The notes: a model not told the origin generated them from the letters alone. Shown: positions 24,976-37,760, numbered from the stretch's first letter. The stretch is DNA of 64,000 bases from Helopsaltes ochotensis (GCA_013400155.1 VXBM01001563.1:2416-66415); one strand, 5' to 3'. Numbers and translations are program-made.

Positions 24976-25189
24976 CTCCAGGGACGGCTAGAGAGGGACA
25001 CTGCGAGTGACATCTCCAAGCCCAGCTGGACCCCACCGCTCGCACACAGCCACGCTCAGACGGTGGGGGAGCCAGAAGCCAGTCAGATCAGAAACGGCGA
25101 AAGACACCGAATTTTCTCATTTATTTTCCCGTTTCAGTTACTTTCCAGTTTTATCAGAGGCTTGGCTCTTTTGCCTTGTTTTTTCTTGT

Positions 25190-25335
25190 GCCTCTGCCGG
25201 GTTTCCCGGCGGTTCCAAGCGGGCGGGCTGCAGCGGGCGCAGCCGCGGCCGGCGCGCAGTTCGCGCTCCCTCTGCGGGCGCCGCTCCCGGCGCTGCCGCT
25301 CCCGGCCGGCCCGGGAGCCTCTCCTGCCCTGCACA
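25190..25335. promoter_or_regulatory. CpG-rich island, owner unknown
   Basis: A sharp GC- and CpG-rich patch (many CGCGGCCGG/GCGGGCGCCG motifs) in otherwise AT-rich surroundings. It lies just upstream of the pseudogene's first recognisable exon. The intact BPIF genes here use TATA promoters without CpG islands, so this does not look like a standard cluster promoter. Confidence 0.5.
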
Positions 25336-25399
25336 CCTGCGGCACTTCCAGGCAGCCGCCAGAGCCCACACAGAGCTTTCTCCTTTCAAGAGCCTGGCC

Positions 25400-27240
25400 G
25401 GTTGAGATTTTAATTACATAAAACTATTCCAGACTCAGTTTGGAGGGGGAGGTTTGCTCACAAGCATCGTGCTCTTCCCCTTCTTCCCATATGCAATTCC
25501 TCTCCCTTTCCTGGCTGAACTCGGGTGTTGGTATGAGGGTGTCAATCCCAAAGGACCCCATTTGTTCCCATTTTCCAGAGTGGCACTGGTGACCCGCCAT
25601 CACTAAAAACTCCTTCACTCCTTCACTCCTTTACAGCCCAACCTGAGCCCACCTCACCCTGAGGTGAGTTGTGCAAATTAAGGCTGAAATTGTATCAGTG
25701 AATTACATGGGCCTTTCTTATTAAAATGGCCCATTTTAACCTTATAATGATAAAAATAACCAGAACCTCAAAAGGATATCACTACACGAAACCTCATTAA
25801 ACTTCGATATTAAATGAATGGATTTTCAGAAAAGGGTTTTCATTTTGCTCTAACAACCTCTGGTCTGATTTTTCAGACTGGTCACTAAATATAAACTAGA
25901 ATTACTCACCCTCATTCCTACTATTGTTGGAATTATTCCCATGTTTTTTCTTGGTTCATCAGAGTATATCATAAGGTTTGAGGGTAAAACAGAGACTCTG
26001 TTCCCCCAAGCTCACAGCACCTTGTACCCTTGTACCACTTTTCGAACTTTTTTTATTTACCTGACGTTATCCTGAATTTCAAGCCTGGCTTTGCTTAGCT
26101 CCTCCTAAGGTGAGACCTTATGCAGGTCTGTGGGCACCTCTGCTTTAACCCACACAGCAGATCCTCCTGTAGTGATGGTGCTGCAGGAAAGTGGAATGGT
26201 GCTCAAATTTTCAAAGCTGGCTAGTGGATTGAGGGTGTAAAACACCATTTGTGAGTTTAATATATTCCACTGTAAATAAGGACTTGTAAACCAGGGAAAA
26301 ACATTGAGCATCAGGTTACTGGACAGCACTGTTACCCAAGAGCCCAGGGCAAAAGGGAAGGAAAAGGTGTCTGAGCCTCCGTGGCTGCAGCACATGAGGC
26401 TGCACTGACTTGAAAGAGCTGTGCTGGGAAATCAGCTTCTTCCACAGAAATCCCTGCTGGCACTTGCACATGGGCTGGCACACAGAGGTTACCGTATCAG
26501 GAAGAATTTTTAGTTTCCAGCAAGTGCGTGGGGAGGCTTTGGAATAGTGCTGGGAGATTTTTGTCTCCTTTAGTGCTCGAGGAACCTCGAGAAGTGGTTC
26601 CTGAGGCTTGTCCCACCCATCCTGCAGCTGCCAGCTCCTTCCCGGCAGACGGTGTTTCCTCCAAAAACCCCCTGTGCTGGACACCTCCACGGCCACTCCT
26701 GGCCACAAGGGCGCTTTTGTTCTGGTGCCCACAACACTTAATACCTTTGTGAGATCAAATGTGCTTTTTTGGACAACCTGGTGCGTCTTGCACAACAAGG
26801 GGATAATACACACCTAAATAAATCCCTATGGAGTGTGTGCTCACGCCATCTGTGCCTGGCTCTGGACAGAGCCTTGCACAACCAGCAGCAGCAGGCTCCA
26901 TGTGGGACCTGCTGCCAGCGGGAGCTGCTCCAAAGGGCTCCAAAGGAGAGGGAGATACCAGCAAGCGCTGTGCCAGCACTGCATCGCAAGCTCCCCTCTG
27001 CCCCCACCAGTCAGGCAGGCTGCACCCATGTGCACCCAACCCAGTGCCCCTCTGAAAGGCTGTTTCACACCTGGTGCCACAGGCTGAGCTTCAGAGGTCC
27101 TCTCTTAAGGGACCAGTTTGTCCTCTGAAGGCACAGCCTCCCCACCCATCCGTGAGCCATGTGGCACAGGGGCATGGAGCCGGCACACGGGTGTGGAGTA
27201 CCAGAAACACATATAAATAAATATCCAGAGAGAAAAATAC
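25400..27240. other. Intergenic stretch upstream of the pseudogene
   Basis: About 1.8 kb, AT-rich to 26.1 kb. I looked on the minus strand for the missing signal-peptide and GLLG exons of the pseudogene and found neither. No repeat was recognised. Confidence 0.5.
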
Positions 27241-27256
27241 TGTGACAGTGAGAGAT

Positions 27257-27262
27257 TTTATT
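27257..27262 (-). promoter_or_regulatory. Poly(A) signal of BPIF gene B
   Basis: AATAAA on the minus strand 230 nt after the gene B stop at 27492. Confidence 0.7.
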
Positions 27263-27491
27263 GAAAGAGCAATATGAGAGCAACTTTTGTGCTGAAGAGC
27301 TCTGCTTCCTGGTTCTGGATGTTAAAGGGGCCACAGGAACCCCCAAACCTCCACCAGCCGAGCAGCTTTCCCACCCTGATTCTGGCCAGAGCTGCTGCCT
27401 GTCCGGCTCAGGCCACAGCCACAGCACAGAGCAGCACTTGAGAGAAAGGGAGAGAGTGGATCAGAGCAGGGCTTGGGGTGCATGTGCTGCC

Positions 27492-30400
27492 TCAGAAAGG
27501 GAGCAGATTCAAGGCTCCTCCCGAGCAGGATCTTCCTAGAGTGTCCTGGCCGGAAAACTCATCCACCTGAAAGAAGTAGAACAAAGACTACTCAGTTTTC
27601 TCACTCAGACTTTCACCAACCTTTTTCTGTATCCCAGGTGAGGTTTTCCTGTGGGTCCACACCAGCAGAGGGAAACTGGGAGCAGCCCATGGGAAATGAC
27701 GTTGGCCAGGGTGGTGTGGGGCTGTGGCATCTGCATGTCCCAGCCCTGGGTGGGCACATTCCCGCTCCCCAGGACACAGCACGGTGGGAAAACTCAATCC
27801 TTACATCAGTGATGTCGACTTCAGCATTGCTGAGGTTGGTGTTGAGGATGTTGGGCAGTGGGACTGACACACGGAAGGCATCTGCAAAAACAGGTGTGAG
27901 AATCAGCACAGGAATGAAACCCGGAATGAAGGCAGCAAGGAGAGGGGAAGAGCCCCAAATCCAGCTGAATCTGAGATGAGAGGGCACCCTGACCCCCCCT
28001 ACCTTTAACAGAAGGTACATATATAGCTGTGAGGACCTCCTTGAGCCATTCTGCGAGTGAGGAGGCCTGCAGGGAAGAGGATGTGTCAGTAGCAGGAGAG
28101 CAATGATTATAGGGATATGTCAGGGTTATCAGTGGAGTTCTACCCAGTTTGCTATGAAATACAAGAACTGGGAAGCTTCCTTCAATGAAACACTTCCAGG
28201 ACTGAGGGTGGATATGCTCTTTGGGTAATTTCTTTTTAATTATTCCTCCTCCATTCCCAGCACTCCCATTGTGCTGCCAACAAGTGAGGAGAGCTACCTA
28301 AGTGTCACTGCTGTAGGGCACGGGGGATCTGCAGGGCGATTGCCCTGTGCCAAGAGAAGTGGAAGGGTGAAAACTGAAGAAGAATTAGCTTTTGGTTTTC
28401 CTCCCCTACACAGAACCTCTGGCCTTTGCATTACTCACTGCAGCACCTCAATCCAGTGCATACACTTACTGTGGGAGCGTCAAGACTCGGGGGGAAACGT
28501 GTCAGGTTGATGCTACAAAAGATAAAAACAAGGAAGAGTTGGGGTGGGTTGGTGCAGCCTCCTCCAGGCCCTTTCTTGCTCTGGAAGCTTTCTCACTCTC
28601 ATAAAGGTACAGGATTTTAAAATTAGCACAACTGTTTTACAACTCTCTCACCACATCAACCGTGCAGTTGGTCTGAGGTTGGGGCTGGGAGGCGGCAGGA
28701 AGGCTCCAGCAGCCTTTTGACATCTTTATCATGTCTACATCACTGTCCCCCACCAGCCCCATTTGTCCCCAGGCAGAGCCCCCCTGACCCTCAGAGCTGG
28801 GCTCTACCTGTCAAGAGCCAGGGAGGTTTGCAGTTTGCCATCAGAGACTGATGGGGTGATGCTCAGAATGATGTCCTGGAAATGGAACAATGAAAGAAAT
28901 GAGGTTATTCCCCTGCACAGCTCCCAAGACTGAAAAGTGTATTTGTAAATTACCCATTCTGAGAAAAAACACTTGTCTGTGCCGAGAAGCCACATTTTCG
29001 TGACAGATGGCATCATGTATCTCTCTCCCCAGGGTTCACCTTCCTGTCTTTATTTGTGTTATTCCTGCAACATTTCACTTACGCTTTATGCTTGGTTATG
29101 AGCTTGTTTAAAGGACTGGGCATCACCGTTTTGATGATGCAGTAAATACAAAAGTACAAATGCTGCAGGGCATTTGTAGGGCAGGGCAAGCCAAGGGGAT
29201 GCCAGCAGTCATCCAGCCACAGCCATCGCCTGGGATGGCAACTCCTCCCCTGGGAGCTCACTCACCATATCGAGGGAGAACAGCAGCCCCCGGGGGGTCT
29301 GCAGGGCAGGACTGATGAAGTCGATGGTGGCTTTGAGGGTGACAGTGGCTCTTCCGTCCCTCACGGTCACTACTGGCTCGTTGCTCACTTGGACACGCAG
29401 CTCCAGTGGCAGAGAGCCAGGGAGGACCCGGGTGAGCTGCAGGGGCAGAGGAGGTCAGGGCAAGGGTGGGGTGAGTGATGGGGATGCAATCAATGCACAT
29501 GAGAAGGTGACTGACCTGGGGGATGAACGGGAAAAGGGCAGACGTGGTCAGCAAGCTGCTCTCGGAAACCTGTGGGAACAGCACCAGTGACATTGCTGCC
29601 CAGGAGGGGTTGTGTAAAGCCCACGCTGGGCTCAGCTGGACCCCGCAAACATAAGCAGGTGAAGGTTGGTGCCTTTGGGTCACCCAAGAGCAAGCAGGAC
29701 ACTGACCTGGCCTTGCAGAGGGGATCTGCTACCCGTCAGGCTTGTGATGCTGAGGTTGAGGGCACCCTGCCCCTGGACCTGCTCCAGCAGAGTGCTGAGG
29801 GTGTCCTGGGAGAGGCTGAGCCGTGGTGGGCGGCCGGTGGCCAGCTGCAGGCTGGCAGGGAGTGGCAGTCCCTGCGTGGGGGTCATCACGCCAGCTCCGG
29901 CATTCTCAGAGAGGAGCTACAGGGGACAGAGCAGGGAGGGACATTGGTGGGGCTCGGAGGATTGCACTGGGCACCCTGCCTGCCTGCCTGCAGACCTCGT
30001 GGAGAGGCTCACATGACATTTGTCAGCACTTAAATGATGACAGGGCTGCTCCAGGCTGCTCTGGCACAGGCGGGGGCTGCATCTGCTATATCCTCCCCAC
30101 TGAAACACTGCCACATATCCTGATTGTAAAGACACATTGCTGATATTTTATGCATGATTCTGGTCCCCGTCAATTACCAAACTTTGACAAACCACTTATA
30201 AACAGAACATGGCTGTGAGCAGTGACTGCTGCTCCTGTATGAAATTAAACTTTTCTGATTAAAAACTATGAGACTGCTACAATTATGCTTAATTAAGTAG
30301 CATCGAGACACTCTTGTTCATGCCACCATCAAAGATTACCAGGCAAAAAATAGAGACTCAGCAGTGGCAATTGCAGGGATATGGCTGGAGCAAACTCATC

Positions 30401-33400
30401 AGAGCCTTCCTGTGACCATGTGCAGCTGAAATCTGAGTAGCCTTTGACAAACAGCCACTGTGTTCCAGTGAATCCCCCAAGTCAGAGATTTTGGGACCAG
30501 GGAACAGAGTGGCACTTACGTTCAGATCCATCCGGATGGCGTCACCACTGAGGATGGAGAAGGAGGGCAGGTCCCCCAGAGCCCCGAGTGGGAGCACCTC
30601 TGTGAACACAGGGAAGAAAGCTCTTCAGCTGCAATGGCAGGAGGTGCTCCCAAATCCCATGGTCCCAAGAGTTACTGGAACCAGCTGCAGCTCCTGCTCA
30701 CAGCATTCCTAGCTAGAAAAGCCACTAGAAAACTATATTTTGCAGTAAAATTGTTCTTTCTAAAAGCAACCGTTCCTGAGGTAGGTTTCTGCTGGAAGAG
30801 CTGGTTGCTGCTGCTGCTGGAGCAGGGAAATTGAATGTTGGGTTTGAGCTGGGAGTTGTGGTTTTAGAAAATTGCTAAAATATTTGTATTTACCCAATGT
30901 AGAAAGCCAAGCAATGCTGAGGGCAGGATGTCACAGGGAGGAGGGGAACAGGAGGTGTGAACACTTACGGTTCCTGGAGCCGAGCAGGGAGCTCAACACC
31001 TTGAGCCTGGCGTTGATGATGTTGCAGCCCTGGGGAAGCAGAGGAGAGTGAGAGGGTCCTGGGACCCGCTGCACCAGTGAGTGACATGGCACCAACACAG
31101 GCAGTGACAGTGGGCTCTGCTGGGCTGCACATGTGGGCAGAGCTGCTGCAGGCAGTGCTGGGGGCACATCCCATCACACAGGACTCAACATCGCATGGGG
31201 GGGCGGCCCCTCTGAGCCAGCGTGGGTCTCACCTGGGTTAGTGGCTGCTAAACCAGCACCTGGCTCAGAAATCTGTTTGCCAGCAGAGCCTGGCACAGGT
31301 GATGGTGCTGGTGCCTCTCAGCAGGAGGACAGGCTGACCGCCCCGCTGAGCTCACAGCTGTGCAAATATCCACATCCATGGGGCAGCCTGGCCTTCTGCC
31401 TGCCCTGCCTGTGTTGCCTGCCCACCCAGCACTGTGCTGGTGAGTCGCATGAAGATGGCTCTGCAGACTCACCAGATCCTGCAGGACACCTCTAAGGAGG
31501 CGTTTCAAAGGCTCATCCAGAACTGGCACTCTGGGTCTGGTAACAGGACAATAGGAAATAGCAAGTGACAAAGATTAATGCTGGAAAGTAGGACATCACA
31601 CAAGAGAAACGAGGCCTTGTTTGCGTTGTCCATACTCAGTGCTGAACTACTACCATTCCCAAGCCCTCTGAATCCTGCCCAGGGCTAGCTTCCCCACACC
31701 CAGAAATATTCTTTTCTTAGCCCAAATTTTAAAAAAAGGTCACCAGTTCCCCTCTGAGATCGACAGCTGGATCACCTTTGAGGCACCAGGCAGAAACCTG
31801 CTGCCATCAATGACCAACAGCACCAGGGTGTCCCACTGCCACAAGAGCCACAGGCCACCCGCTCACACGGGTATTACCTCACACCTGATTCATACCTCAC
31901 GTAGGTGTTTATGTCAACAGTCTTGCAGTTCAGAGCATTCTGGTGAGCTGTCCACGTGTCCTGGACCAGCATGGTCGCATCTACCTCCACCTGCTCGCAG
32001 AGTGGCTGGCCCGGCACACTGCCCAGGGGAAGCACAGAAGGCAGCTCAGGACACTTGCTGACCATCTTCTTTCTGAGGAGATGGTGACCCCCTGCCCCAA
32101 GCCGTGCCCCTGATGGGCACGCCATACCTGCTTTCTACCAGCAGCTGCGTGTTGAAGTCCACCTGGTGCCCAAAGCCCGGCAGGGAGCGCAGACTGATTT
32201 TGGGGAGGGTGTTGTTCACAATTCTTAGTCTGGATGAAACAAGGAAAAGACAGTGAACAGCTCATTTGCACAGCCCTGTCCCCTCAGCCCCCAGCAATGT
32301 AGCCATGCTCTTGGGGTTCTCGCCCCCCTGGGTCATCAGAGACCCCCACCAGCCAGGAGCAGCTTGTGGCACGTACAAGGCGCCCTGGGATGCCAGGAAC
32401 AGGCAGAAACTCCCAGAAGATTAACCCCCATTTATGAACCGCCCCCAGGAGGGGAAGGAGGGGAGGGAGGGGGGCCCTGTGTGTGCAGGCTCCAGAACAG
32501 GCCGTCCTTTCCCCCGCATGGCTCAGACACACTGGGTACTCAGGGACACCATCTCCCACTCTCACTCACCCCACGAGTTCTTCACCATTTCTACCAAGAA
32601 GGCTGCCAACAAGACCATTTTTGCCAAGGAGACCGTTTTTGCCAATGAGAAGCTCAAGGACGGTGTCAAGGAGAGTGTCAACAAGGCCATCTTTGCCAAG
32701 GAGACCATCAATGACACCACCTTTGCCAAGGAGACCGCCGAGGATACCATCTTGGTCAAGGAGACCACCAACTACACCATCTTTGCCAAGGAGACCACCT
32801 AGGAGACCATCTCCACCAAGGAGACCATTGGCACCAAGGAGGCCACCAAGGAGACCATCTCCACCAAGGAGACCTCCAACAGCACCATCTCCTCCAAGGA
32901 GGCCACCAAGGAGACCATCTCCACCAAGGAGACCACCAACAGCTCCATCTTTGCCCAGGAGGCCTCCAACAACTCCGTCTTTGCCAAGGAGACTGCCAAC
33001 AGCACCATCTTTGCCCAGGAGGCCCCCAACGACTCCATCTTTTCCAAGGAGACTGCCAACAGGACCATCTTTGCCCAGGAGGCCTCCAACGACTCCGTCT
33101 TTTCCAAGGAGACTGCCAACAGCACCATCTTTNNNNNNNNNNNNNNNNNNNNNNNNNNNNNNNNNNNNNNNNNNNNNNNNNNNNNNNNNNNNNNNNNNNN
33201 NNNNNNNNNNNNNNNNNNNNNNNNNNNNNNNNNNNNNNNNNNNNNNNNNNNNNNNNNNNNNNNNNNNNNNNNNNNNNNNTCTTTTCCAAGGAGACTGCCA
33301 ACAGCACCATCTTTGCCCAGGAGGCCTCCAACGACTCCGTCTTTTCCAAGGAGACTGCCTACAGGACCATCTTTGCCCAGGAGACCTCCTACGACTCCTT

Positions 33401-33885
33401 CCTTGCCAAGGAGACCGCCAAGCAGATTGCCACCAAGGAGACCACTTTGAGCTCTCTGTGGAACACCTTTGGCTGGGGAATCTCTAAAACCTGAGGAACA
33501 AGATGAGAGGTCACTGTGAGCTACATGGACTCAGCACACAAGGTATGCCAGCCTGGCTCTTCCTTCTCCTCCCCTGTCCCTCTTCATAGAAAGGAGGTGG
33601 TGGCACCAGCCACTGTAAAGTATCTGAAATGCCATCTCCAAAGCACTTTATAAATGCAAATTACCAGCATTGCCTCTGCTGCTGGGCAGATCTGCACCAG
33701 CTTCTGATTTTCTGAGCATGGTCAAGAGACAAAAAGAGAAGAACTGGCCTCAAAAGAAGGATAAATCCTGTGTTTTATACACACATACCATTCGTATCTG
33801 CTCTGCCAACCAAGAACGGGACTCCAAGTCCTTGTGAAGGGAGCAGCAGGCTGTTGAGGAGGACAACAGTCCACAACACCGACAT
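27492..33885 (-). CDS. BPIF gene 'B': two-domain BPIFB protein with ~30-copy GLLG decapeptide domain
   Basis: Minus-strand coding exons: 33885-33789, 33490-32570, 32229-32128, 32018-31896, 31536-31473, 31029-30969, 30599-30520, 29916-29707, 29569-29516, 29436-29266, 28875-28808, 28512-28470, 28066-28003, 27881-27805, 27566-27492. The ATG opens a signal peptide (MSVLWTVVLLNSLLLPSQG) whose PSQGL end is shared with gene A. The second exon listed encodes only GL-rich decapeptides. Then the N-terminal BPI domain (LRIVNNTLPKISLRSLPGFG; Cys in LCEQVEVD and ALNCKTVD) and the C-terminal BPI domain (LELRVQVSNEPVVTVRDG, DIILSITPSVSDGKLQTSL, VPLPNILNTNLSNAEVDITD). The last exon's tail ending ALNLLPF is unusual. 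If the N gap is shortened by 2 the frame closes at 735 aa. BPIFB proteins are secreted lipid-binding-fold proteins of mucosa or egg; a BPIFB4-like position and GLLG content are suggestive, but orthology is not established. Confidence 0.88.
32570..33460 (-). repeat. 30-bp coding minisatellite with 60-bp higher-order unit in gene B
   Basis: On the minus strand the exon is a run of decapeptides alternating VGSLLGKDGV and VGGLLGKDGA. In the better-preserved half (32940-33370) pairs form near-identical 60-bp units ending at 33000, 33060, 33120, 33302 and 33362. Towards the 3' end of the exon (32580-32930) units are more diverged (GLLG, GLVG, DLLT variants) but stay in frame with no stop. An N gap interrupts the homogeneous half. 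Confidence 0.93.
33133..33279. other. Assembly gap (147 N) inside the gene B repeat exon
   Basis: The gap sits in the most homogeneous part of the array. Homologous positions on either side (33120 and 33302) are 182 bp apart, two more than three 60-bp units, and the reading frame shifts by two across it. The N count is therefore a placeholder, not the true length. Confidence 0.95.
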
Positions 33886-33960
33886 CTTCAGTCCTGATAA
33901 CTGTGGGAAGTGATTGCTGTGAGTGCAGTGCTGGGAGAGTGAGCACTAGCCCATGGAGGG

Positions 33961-34012
33961 ACAAAAGAGAAGGGAGGGAGGGAGGAGAAAGGAGGGAGGA
34001 AGGAGAAAGAAG
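33961..34012. repeat. GA-rich low-complexity tract
   Basis: A run of AGGGAGGG/GGAGAAAGG purine repeats in the first intron of gene B. Confidence 0.8.
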
Positions 34013-34984
34013 GAATGCCTGTCAGAGAAGACAAAATCAGGGAGGAGGCTTCTGGCACCTCTCCTGCCTCCTCATTACACTGGTGATGATGGACAGTAAC
34101 CCTCATGGTGGCACTTTCCTGCAGGAGGAACCGGAATGTCAACACCAGTTACTCCAAAGACTGATGGCCGGAGCAGCCAAGGGGAAAGCAAAGGGTTATT
34201 GGGATGTTCCTGCTGTGACCCCCCCAGTGGTGGTGAGCAATGACATGACTGATCTGTGTGATCTGAGACACATCCATTCTGGATGGGGATTTCTCCAAGA
34301 AACAAATCCTGCATGCTACAGAATGGGAAAACAAGACATTTCTGGCAACATGATTGTCTCTAGAAGAAAAGCAACAACATCTACAGAGTACAAATGCACC
34401 AACGTATCTAGCAAGAAGAAAACCTCCAGGGTGAATGTCATGATTTCTTCACAAACATCAGATTCTGAGTCTTTCCTCTGCATGAAACACCTGATAGAAT
34501 TGAAAGAAAGAGAAACTAAACTTTAACATTTCAGTGTCATTGAAATATTTCTGTGGGACCTACAACTTGAAGTAGCTTCTTTTCTTTTTTAAAGAACCAA
34601 AACGAACTTCATTGCTCCAAATCTATTTAAATGTAAATAACTCGTCAAAAAGGAATCAAAACAAGTGTGAAAGGTCTAATTCACCTTAGCTAGAAATCTA
34701 TGGCAGATAATCGAGTTATACCAAAGATAATTTAAGTGATAATTGTTTATGAAAACCCTGAAGTACCCTTTCTTCTGCAAGGACTGCAAATCCAATGAAC
34801 ATGCATATCTCTTCTGGAGAAACTTGTACTGAAAGGCACCATTCACTTCTCAGAGCATAATTCAGGCAGGCAGCAGGCAAGAATAACAATTTTTGTTAAA
34901 AGACCAACACTCCCAAAGGAACACTAAGGGTTTGCAGAGGCAGAAGCAAGGGGCACACTTTTTGAGGAATAAGTTTGCTCTTAC

Positions 34985-35025
34985 CTGACCAAGCTCTCTC
35001 TCCAGCCAACGTCCCTGTCTTCTGA
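34985..35025 (-). other. 5' UTR exon of BPIF gene B
   Basis: It ends at a GTAAGAG donor (34977-34984, minus strand) and would splice to the exon at 33900-33789, which carries 15 nt of leader before the ATG. The start site near 35025 is inferred from the TATA box. Confidence 0.6.
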
Positions 35026-35050
35026 AGATCACTGGGATCCAGGATCTTCA

Positions 35051-35056
35051 TTTATA
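35051..35056 (-). promoter_or_regulatory. TATA box of BPIF gene B
   Basis: TATAAA (minus strand) about 70 nt upstream of the leader-exon donor, matching the gene A and TENP arrangement. Confidence 0.65.
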
Positions 35057-35320
35057 GAGCTTCACAGCAGGAAAAAGGCAGGTGATGTCATTTTGGGACA
35101 TCCAAAATAATTGGTGGGGAGCAAAACAAACAAGGTCTTGTTTCTGGTGACTTCCACTGCAAATATTTCCTTGGAGATATTAGGAGTTAGGTAAATCATT
35201 GAGCAACGACCGGTAGGCGCAGACTCAGCCAGCTCTGGGTGCCTGGTTTGGTACATCCTTTCAGCCTGTCAAGATGTGGATGTGGCTGAGATGTCATGCC
35301 CTGATAAAATACCTTTCTTT

Positions 35321-35342
35321 CTTTTTTTTCTTTTTTTTTTTA
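35321..35342. repeat. T-rich simple repeat
   Basis: TTTCTTTC followed by long T runs, just upstream of the gene B promoter. It might be the tail of an old retroelement, but no element body is recognised. Confidence 0.7.
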
Positions 35343-37760
35343 CTAAATAAAATTGATATTCTGACCAAAGGAAAAAAAAAAGTGTCAAAACACTGGCCAC
35401 CCCTGGCTGATAATACTTCTGCAGTTCTCAGGGTTGCAGTACTGAGCAGTAAGCCCTTGTGTGGGGATGTGCCACATGTTATGATAAATAACACCAGGCA
35501 GCACCTTTTCCAGTGTAAAGACAGACTGTGGAGATGGTAATAGAGCCAGGTATTCCCTGTCCAGGCCACCAGGACATGCCCAGCATTCCCATCCGATTTG
35601 CCTACAGCCTGGTCAGATGTCATGGCCTAACAGATGCTCTGAGCTGATGGACTCTTTGGAGAGAAACCACCTAACTGGAAATGCTTCCCTTATCTAACCA
35701 GCATGGAATTGCTTCCAAGTCCATCACCTCTGCTCAGAGTGCTCCAGAGGGATTGAGGTGGGATGTGCTTTAACAGCAAGACACTGTTGAGAGGCTGATG
35801 CCATTGACCTGGAAGCTCCCAGGCCAGAACTTGTTGGCCAGAGCAGAGTTTGGGGTCTTTTTGAAGTTCTGGAAGGGACACCTTCCTGTCATACCACCCC
35901 ATGCAACAGATGTGCTGCAGCTGTCCAGGGTCTTCTGCCTCCTCCCTGCAGCTCTCTCCAGGCCCCTGCCCTGATTGCTGCCAGGAAACACTGCAGCAGC
36001 TCTTTGGGGCAGGGAAAAGAAACCTTCCTCTGTGGGCTCCAGACGAAACATGGTCCCCATGCATGGAGCACATCCCAACAAGCACAGCAAAAGCTGTCTG
36101 TGCTGAAGGGAGAATGCACCAGCTGAGGGGACTGGGGTGAACTCTTTGCTCCCTGACGTCCTCATCGACTACAGGAGTGGCAATGGCAATGGCTGCTCCC
36201 CGGCTCTGCTGAAAAATAATCCAGAAAAATTGCTTGCTGAGTGTTAATACTTTCTGTAAACTTGGAAATAAATATTTCCAGCAGATTAGCCAGCTTTGGA
36301 CACACATTATTTCCAGCTTTGAAAAAATACCTTAGTTAAAGGCCAAGGAAGGGGTGGCAAAGATATCAAAGCACTGAAGGAGTTGTCACTCTCCCTGCAA
36401 CCTGATCAGCCAGGACCTCTGGAGCACAAAGCCCGGCTGTCATGGTGAGATCATGACCTTTGATAAGATGGATGAGGGCGTTAACAAGATGGTATTAAGT
36501 TATCATCCATCCTGAATCGCTTCATACTCCGGGAGCCACTGTCCAAAACCTGAATTACCATGAAGACAGCCCCGATACTGGTCAGTGCACAGGGAAGGGG
36601 CAGGGTGGCAGCTCTGGGAATAGCTCCTGCGCAGTGACCTTTCAGGCATGACAGTAACTTGGCCTCTCCCCAGTGGCTGCTGAATGCAGAGGTCTCTGAC
36701 CATTGGATATTTTGGAGAAACCGAAGCAGATTCCCATAAAGAGAATGACACGGTGATGTCCGGGTCTCGCTGAAGTGACTTTCAAAGCCCCAAGAACACA
36801 AAGCCAAATTGCTGAGTGAGGACAGAAACATGGAGTAAACCAGAACAGATTTGGTCAAAAGGAGAAGAATAGGACTGGTGTGAACAGACATGTTTGCCTC
36901 AGTTGTCTGTGCTTGGATCACCTGAAATGAAGCTGTCAGGCAAACAGTAAGAGGCACTTATTCCCAAGAAGAGTCTCAGATCTTTATGTTAGCAGGCTCC
37001 AGTCAGAGCAGGCTGTGGGAAATGCCCTAGCTATGGCTGGAAAGTGAGATGGATCTGCTCTGCTCTCCCCTTGATGGCATCATTCAGACATGGCCTGTCT
37101 GCCTGAGGAAGCCAAGGTTTGCCCTGCCATCCCCCTGGGACTGCTGAGAGACTGGTACATCCCTGCTGCTGAGGAATCAGGGCTTCTGGGACTGTGTAGG
37201 GCTCCAGGGAACAGCGCTGGACAAGGCTGCACATCCACCCCAGGTCACCAGTACCAGTGACATGCTAGCGTGGCTTGGCAGCAGAGCTGCTTCATGAAAA
37301 ATTAACTAAGTGCTCCCTGAGATTCCCAGCCTCAAATTGTCTGGGAAAGCTCTGGACAGGTATTTGGATTCATTTTTTTGTTCTGCTCAAAGGATTGAAG
37401 CTCAAACTGTTTGTTTGTTAGCTAACACAAGAACAATAAGGGAAATCTGACCCATGCTTGCAGTGACATGAAGAGAGGCATCACAAACCCCAGTTTTCAT
37501 GGGGAGCAGGTTTACAGCTCCTTCCTCACTGTTGAGGACTCCCAAGGAGAATGATTCCTTATACATGATGCAAAACAAATCCCTGTGGAGGGAGAACAGA
37601 CGGGGTTCTGGGAGCCTGCTTCCCCAGCAGGCTTTCCTGGGAGTAATTTCCTAAAAACACGACAGTCTGTCCAAAGACACCCTCGATTCAGTGCCAGCTT
37701 CCTGTCACCAGGAAAAGATGTTCGAATCATGTCAGCTCGATGAAGTCAGGATCAAACCTG

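Noticed and set aside
32483..33487. Plus-strand 334-codon open frame rich in PRRPP repeats
   Set aside because: It is the antisense of the gene B repeat exon, spans the N gap, and has no supporting signals.
33903..34526. Plus-strand 207-codon open frame
   Set aside because: It lies in the first intron of gene B, includes a GA-rich low-complexity run, and has no recognisable domain.
36481..36957. Minus-strand 158-codon open frame with hydrophobic N-terminal stretch
   Set aside because: No recognisable domain, and no splice, promoter or poly(A) context that fits. An ORF of this length is not surprising in 64 kb.
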